A stretch of 64,000 bases of DNA, taken from positions 23,304,486 through 23,368,485 of the forward strand of contig NC_135355.1 in the NCBI RefSeq assembly GCF_051622035.1. The letters run 5' to 3'. Positions 58,509 to 64,000 of this stretch are shown one piece after another. The notes beneath the pieces are model-generated. The model did not search any database and was not told where the DNA came from. It was given only the letters and a program-made list of their open reading frames with translations. Both the position numbers and the translations under genes were made by a program. The DNA is from Arctopsyche grandis. Its lineage: Eukaryota > Arthropoda > Insecta > Trichoptera > Hydropsychidae. Within the stretch, counting starts at the first letter, position 1, and each line of letters opens with the position of its first letter.

Positions 58509-61324
58509 TCATTTGAAAGCCTTACTTCGGGCATGCACTGGTTTTAATTTGCACTTTAACTGTTGTATTAGATCATATATTTTCAACGAAGGACCGACTT
58601 TCATTTGCAAAAGTTCAATGATTTCATCTTTCGTCAATTCTAACATCATTTTTCCAGTTATTTGAGAAAAATTCATACAATAAGGTGCACAATCGTTGAT
58701 GGTAAGAAACTGGGCCACATCTTCCGTGTCCCAAGACTCGGGATCCACAGTTTCCATCGTCTTCAAGTCCATAGATGTGATGTTGCCGACGAGACGCGGA
58801 ATTGACTTCAACTCACGAATGTTTTCCTTTAAAATAAATGATTATTAAATTAAGTTTGATGATTATATGTGTATTTTTGGAGCAAAAATATAAGTAAATA
58901 CCACTTGTAGGCTTGCCCCAACCTCTTTTATATCGATTTGGTCTATATCCATATTGGAATCATCGCGATTCATACAATCACTTGGAAGAAAATTGGATTT
59001 TACGTCTATGTTCATATCGAAATCTAATTGATCATTACTTGGCGCGCTCTCCGATGTCAACTTATCGTCTAATATACTTTCTAAGTTGTTTATGTTGTGA
59101 GATTCTAATTTATTATTCATATTTTGCATATCCATATTGAAATCGATTTCTGATTTTGATTCGAGAAGATCAAATAGACCATCATCATTACTATTTCCCA
59201 TATCTAATGTATCTAAAAATGAGCAAAAGGTACACGTTAATAAAATTCGTTAGATATATAAGCATACTCTATCTGTAAAAACAAAAACAAAAAAATTACC
59301 ATAAAGAGGCTTCATACGTCTCATATTACCTGATCCATTTTGAGTAGTCTTTTGCTGATCGTTAGACATTTTATGGTTTTTCTTTTTTCGCCCTTTCTTA
59401 CGTGTGTTACCTACTGGTTGCCGAGCTGGCACAAATGGACCTTCGAGTTTGTGACTGACTGCTTGACACCAACCAACCGGGTAAATATCGGTGCTTTCAC
59501 AATCTAGCCATTGGTCATATTCATCGCCCCAACCGTTGAAGTGGACCTTTAAACCGATTAAACACAGTAAATTACAATACAAAATATACGAGAAATGTTT
59601 CAAGATGTTTTGTAATTTACCTTCAGCAATCTACCAACAATTCCAGCAATAGTAGCGACACAGACTAAACGAGGATCCATGAGGTCGGCACACTCGAGTC
59701 GCATTCCCGGTGAAAATCCATGCTGCGAAGTAGTTTCGCACACATTTAAAGAACTCTTGGGCAAAGGCGCTTGCCCTGTCGCCACAGTCATAGGAATACC
59801 TCGTGCACTGCAAAATCCTGCTGGAAATATGTACGGCGAAAATTCATGATAGCAGAACCAGTCCGAGCCGGATTCGTCAGGCGGGTAACAGTCGATTCGA
59901 ATCATAATATAACCGTGAAGTAAAACTTTCATAACAGTCGCCACACATATCGAAGAGAGATTCAATGGATCGATAGCTTCTAATTTCATGCCTTCCGTGA
60001 AATTAGATTCGAAATTTATATTATGAGGATCTTTCTTGATGTAATACTTGAATAGGTCGTTGGTGGCGTCGTCCGAATCCAACGAGTCGTTATTTAAACG
60101 CTCTAAATATTCCGGTGGAGCGTCCAGTAGGTGTCCGACTTCGCGTGCCCAACCTACGGGATGTATGAGAGGGCAGTCTTCATGACACCAGAATCCATTG
60201 TCTTCGGGGGTGCTATTGTAATATCGAATGTGCAACCTCTTGCCTACGATTTCGTGAACGGTTGCAACTTTAACTTGGCATATTCTATTTTTGTCCACCA
60301 CTTCTAAAACGTGGCCAATACGGAATCTAGACTTCATACTTTCGTTCACTTTGTTATAAAAATCAGTCGGTAGAGTACGCGCTCCCGTTAACTGTTGCAC
60401 GAGGAAGCTTTTCCAATCGGAATATTTATTTTCAATGCTCTGTGGAGGAATTAACGGTTTACCTCTCGTTGCACACCAACCGACCGGATGTACTTCGGAA
60501 TGCATAAGATTTAACCAGAAATCTTTCGATTCATCATTGCCGAAACCTTCATACCGTAGCAATCCCATATAGCCTTTAAGCTTAAGCACGGTTGCGACCC
60601 AAAAGTAGTTAGACAATTTGTATGAAAAATTTTCACAATCGGTATTTTTAACTTCTACTTTCATCCCTTCGAATACATTGTTCCACATATCTGACAAAGG
60701 TGCGTGGGCAAACAGTTTTACTGGAGCTGCTGTAAAATCACAACTAAACAATTCGTTCTTCCATTCGTATGTATTGAACAAGTTGCCAGTTTTATGTGGA
60801 ATAGGTTGCATAAAGTCATCTATGGCCGCTTGCCACATTCCAGGCAGTTGGGGCAGAGGTTCCATCGGGATCATTCCCACAAGATGGTCGGTGCTTTCCA
60901 TTAATTTGAATCTATAATTGGCTTGTTTCTTGTAATTATTCATTTGATTATTATCTTCCATATTGCTATCTAAGTTTTCATCCATTGAGATGCCAGCATC
61001 TTTTTGGGGATTCGTTAAGCCTGTGTAACTTCGGGCGCATGTCAGGCTACAAAATTTTCTTTGTTTAGTGTAAAAAGCATGTTTAACTCCGATAGCTCCG
61101 CATTTTTCACACACGGCTGAAAAGTTAAATTTGTATTATATTAAAAATTCGATGCATTCGATTGAAAAAATAAAAGTATATTCACCAATTCCATCTTTAT
61201 CTATGGGAATAACAGAGAGATCAGTTCCGCCGTGGTATGCTATCGGAGATTTAAGAACAAGCTCTGGGTGCTCTATTGGTTTTATTTTTTTGTTGGGGTT
61301 CGGATAATTCGAAGTATTATTCAT
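58509..61324 (-). CDS. Sfmbt: Sfmbt, Polycomb-group MBT-repeat protein
   Basis: Five exons in phase, 61186-61324, 59621-61116, 59330-59546, 58902-59212 and 58509-58826, about 826 residues. An FCS-type zinc finger (CEKCGAIG, CSLTCARSY) lies at residues 48-75. Four MBT repeats follow: about 150-255 (HPVGWCATRG), 265-370 (HPVGWAREVG), 385-480 (FPAGFCSARG) and 500-590 (YPVGWCQAVS). A basic stretch RKKGRKKKNHK and an acidic linker precede a C-terminal SAM domain (WDTEDVAQFLTINDCAPYC, about 745-810). In Drosophila this protein partners Pho in the PhoRC complex at Polycomb response elements, binding mono- and dimethyl-lysine histone tails via MBT4. The protein is shorter than the fly protein, mainly in disordered parts. 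The ATG at 61324 gives MNNTSNYPNPN. Confidence 0.95.
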
Positions 61325-62072
61325 TTTACCGAGTTAAACTTTTCTTAGTAAAAATATCTGAAAGTAAATTAAATTTAAGATATATTATAAGTAGATACAT
61401 ACATGATTAAATTGAAACAATTTTTTAAATTTAAAAATGTATTTTCAACGTTTCCTAATATAACTACCGTGTAGCTGTATGTAACGTCAGTGCTATATTA
61501 TAACATTAAGACGAGTATCAGAATATAAGGTTGTTAGCAAAAGCTCTAGCTCACATACATATGTATATGGGTGAAGCTTATGGTGGAATCGACTAGAATC
61601 AATCACGAACGTCATCGAAAAACCAAAGGCAGTGGTTTTGGGGATATCGGGAATAAAGGAGATGGTTGAAGTGATGGAACACGTTGCGTTGCGTTTAGTT
61701 GCATTGCGTCGCAATGTTGTTATGATTGGCGTCTGCAGGGAGGAGGTTATGTGGCAGAGAGGAGTGTAAACACCGTCTCATCGAAGTTTCACCTTTCGCA
61801 TCACTTTTCGCGTCACCGTCACCGTCACCGTCACCGTCACCATCAACGTCATCCTCGACTTCACCATTCAGATCAGATTCCTGCTCAATGCTCCAACTCG
61901 TCATCGACAGATTCCTCCCGGAGAATGCCTCTCGCACTCCCACTCCCACTCGGCACTTGCAGCTGCAATTGTCACATACGGCTACCAACATTCAAACGTT
62001 AGCTTTTTGCCACCCTCCGTTTACTTCAAATTACATGGCTTGTATTTTACGATTCGGTGTTTATTCCGCAAA
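61325..62072. other. Sfmbt upstream region
   Basis: Likely contains the Sfmbt promoter. Includes a short (CACCGT)n tandem repeat at about 61813-61850. Frames through it (for example 61726-62205) are compositional. No gene recognised. Confidence 0.4.
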
Positions 62073-62262
62073 AGGTCTGTTCATACCTATCCAGCATGAC
62101 CCGTATTCTGCAGGTGTCCTTTGGTACATTCTATATGGACGTATTCATACTCCATTCGTGCATGCGCATTTATGCATTCATGCGTGTCCATATAGAATGT
62201 CCTAAATAATACTGTCCGTACTTGCAGGATTCGGGTCGTGCTGGATAGTTATGAACAGACCT
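62073..62262. mobile_element. Short MITE sharing ends with the Harbinger-like element
   Basis: AGGTCTGTTCATACCTATCC and the inverse GGATAGTTATGAACAGACCT, flanked by AAA on both sides. It matches the termini of the element at 43161-43973. An inner hairpin around ATTCTATATGGACG to GTCCATATAGAATG makes most of the 190 bp foldable. Confidence 0.75.
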
Positions 62263-62396
62263 AAAAGCGATCCCGCCCACGTTACTTAAATCTCAATCAC
62301 AGAAAATCTGCCACCCAAAAACTCCACGCGAAAAATTGTACTAAAGAGAAATCGAGTGCCAGATATTTCGTATTCGTGATTTTTATAGCAACGATT

Positions 62397-62546
62397 GGCT
62401 ACGTCCACACTACCGATATCTACACCCGATATTTACGGATTTTACCATAACCAATTCCTAAATAGCAACCACAGGTTGCAATATGGGAACTGGATATGGA
62501 AAATTCTAAAATATCCAGTGTAGATATCGGTAGTGTGGACGTAGTC
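62397..62546. mobile_element. MITE, ACGTCCACAC family, copy 1
   Basis: Ends CTACGTCCACACTACCGATATC and its inverse, about 24 bp, flanked by ATT on both sides. It is 150 bp. The interior AACTGGATATGGAA is shared with copy 2. Confidence 0.78.
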
Positions 62547-62773
62547 ATTGTCGTGCACGTGATCGCAATTTGCGGAATAATCCATTTACCGTATTTTACT
62601 AGTAAGCAATTTAGTCTATTTTTTTGTCAGTATTTACATATATTAAACGGCCGGTATCCATATTTCACTATATAAGTGGTCAATATATAATTAATCGTAT
62701 TAAGTATTAATGTTAAATGGTAAGTAAATCGTAGTCAGTATTAATGTTAAATGGTAAGTTTTATTTTGACGAA

Positions 62774-62905
62774 TCGCGCCGTCCACACACACGATATCTA
62801 CTACCGATATTTCCATATCCAGTTCCCATATTGCAACATGTGGTTGCTATTTAGGAACTGGATATGGAAATATCGGTAGTTGATATCGTATGTGTGGACG
62901 GCCCC
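62774..62905. mobile_element. MITE, GTCCACACA family, copy 2
   Basis: GCCGTCCACACACACGATATC and the inverse GATATCGTATGTGTGGACGGC. The element is nearly a complete palindrome through TACCGATATTTCCATATCC. No clear target duplication. Confidence 0.72.
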
Positions 62906-63831
62906 AATGACCAGTATTACTGTACATAATTGTCTACATTATAGACAATTATGTAGACTCTACAAGATTGACACGATCTTGATAGACAATTATGTACATT
63001 CAACAGGCATTGCTATTTTTTTGGCAAATGTATGTATGTCAGATTTTTATACTGTCCATTTTTTATTTATACTGACATTTAATAATACAATACTGACCGT
63101 TTCTTTTAATAAAATACTGGCTGAAAACTGATTTACAAAATGACCGAAATTGATTAGAATTCTGATCATTTCATTAACCAAATTACATCAAGCTTGTTCC
63201 CCCAAACGGAATTCAAACATCACATATGTACAGTGGCGGACTGGGACTGAAATCAGTGCATGCCAGGAGTCAAAGGGGGCCCCCCAGGGTTAAAAAAATT
63301 TGTCCCCCCCCCCCCCATATAACTAAATTTTCTTCTTTCCATCACGCTAAAAATCAAGGGAAAAAATTTTTTTTTTTTTCATAAATGGGAATAAACAAAT
63401 TTAGGTAAAAGAAAAATGGCAAAAGCAAAATAGATCCATAAATTACATTGTATATTTCGTTTTAACCCTTGTCCTAGGTAAATAGAATGCATCATAAAAG
63501 AATCAGGGACGTCATTTCAGCTTTTTCTTGGGCTGGCAAAGATTGGTCAAATTTAATTTTTTTTCAAAAAATCTTTTTATATCGGAATAAAAATGGAAAA
63601 TATTCTTTGAATACACCTTATTGAGTTATAAAATATGGAAAAAATAAGCTTATATTTGAAAAAATATTATGTAAAAAGCGAAAAAAGCGCCGCAGGCGAA
63701 AATTTTTTTCCAAAAATCTTCACATGGTCAACAAAAATCGACCATCAAACTGAGTCATTAAAAAACTATCAATTAACTTAATTTCTACCGACTGTCTTTT
63801 CACTTTATCTATGTTCATATGTACGTAATAA
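62906..63831. other. AT-rich flank with a CAGTGGCGG transposon-like end
   Basis: No gene recognised. CAGTGGCGGACTGGGACTGA at about 63231 followed by GGGGGCCCCCC resembles one end of a hAT-like element, and a poly-C run follows at about 63303; no partner end was found. A short inverted stretch GTCTACATTATAGACAATTA lies near 62931. Confidence 0.35.
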
Positions 63832-63935
63832 CTAGAGGTAGGATAGTCACAGTGCTATCCATTGTTCGTCAAACCTTTAACAATGCATTTACAACCTTTG
63901 AACAATACACGGCCCCCTCAGGCTCCGGTGACTAG
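63832..63935. mobile_element. 104-bp MITE with 6-bp target duplication TAATAA
   Basis: Second copy of the 48162 family, in reverse orientation: CTAGAGGTAGGATAGTCACA to CCGGTGACTAG, flanked by TAATAA at 63826-63831 and 63936-63941. It is 23 bp shorter than copy 1. Confidence 0.83.
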
Positions 63936-64000
63936 TAATAACAATAGATAAAGTTTTGTGATCATGCGAAAATTCGAACTCAGAATCGATCACTGATCAC

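Noticed and set aside
61726-62205. Frames upstream of Sfmbt on both strands
   Set aside because: Driven by the (CACCGT)n repeat and by the MITE at 62073; no domain.

Overview
The window is eukaryotic and looks like an AT-rich insect genome: short host exons with canonical GT-AG introns, abundant TA and ACATACATATGT microsatellites, and many transposons. The host genes are an insect-type set. A soluble adenylyl cyclase (ADCY10-like) is present, which as I recall Drosophila lacks, so this is probably an insect outside Drosophila. I cannot name the order with confidence.

Layout. (1) 3.7-6.2 kb, + strand: C-terminal tandem-C2 part of a bitesize/synaptotagmin-like protein. (2) 7.5-18.1 kb, +: a seven-exon trypsin-like protease whose third intron has grown to 7.7 kb by nested insertions (MITE, RTE-type LINE, and a non-coding LTR element inside the LINE). 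(3) 19.1-21.3 kb, -: a decayed kelch-repeat gene with a hAT element in an intron. (4) 22.0-33.1 kb, +: ADCY10-like gene of about 23 exons. One intron holds two Helitrons head to tail that carry a very GC-rich 15-bp minisatellite. (5) 33.3-37.0 kb, -: Rpt3 (26S proteasome ATPase), complete at 418 codons. (6) 37.3-40.5 kb: palindromic MITE, solo-LTR-like remnant, GC-rich unassigned segment, small MITEs. (7) 40.7-42.2 kb, +: unrecognised gene with an RVxF-like motif. (8) 43-51 kb: DNA-transposon district with Harbinger pieces, a 1-kb palindrome, and a compound inverted structure in which an intact MADF gene and a truncated Harbinger transposase interlock on opposite strands. (9) 52.7-54.0 kb, +: p60-like PI3-kinase regulatory subunit (SH2-iSH2-SH2). 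(10) 58.5-61.3 kb, -: Sfmbt (FCS zinc finger, four MBT repeats, SAM). (11) 61.3-64 kb: small MITEs.

The host genes are functionally unrelated and do not form a pathway cluster. The most unusual parts are the compound inverted duplication at 45.3-51.2 kb and the tandem Helitron pair with its GC-rich array at 24.4-28.6 kb. Several small elements could be delimited from exact target-site duplications: 8 bp (hAT), 9 and 10 bp (Mutator-like), 6 bp (unassigned), 3 bp (Harbinger-like) and 4 bp (LTR). Exon boundaries were assigned by eye from splice motifs, reading phase and family similarity.
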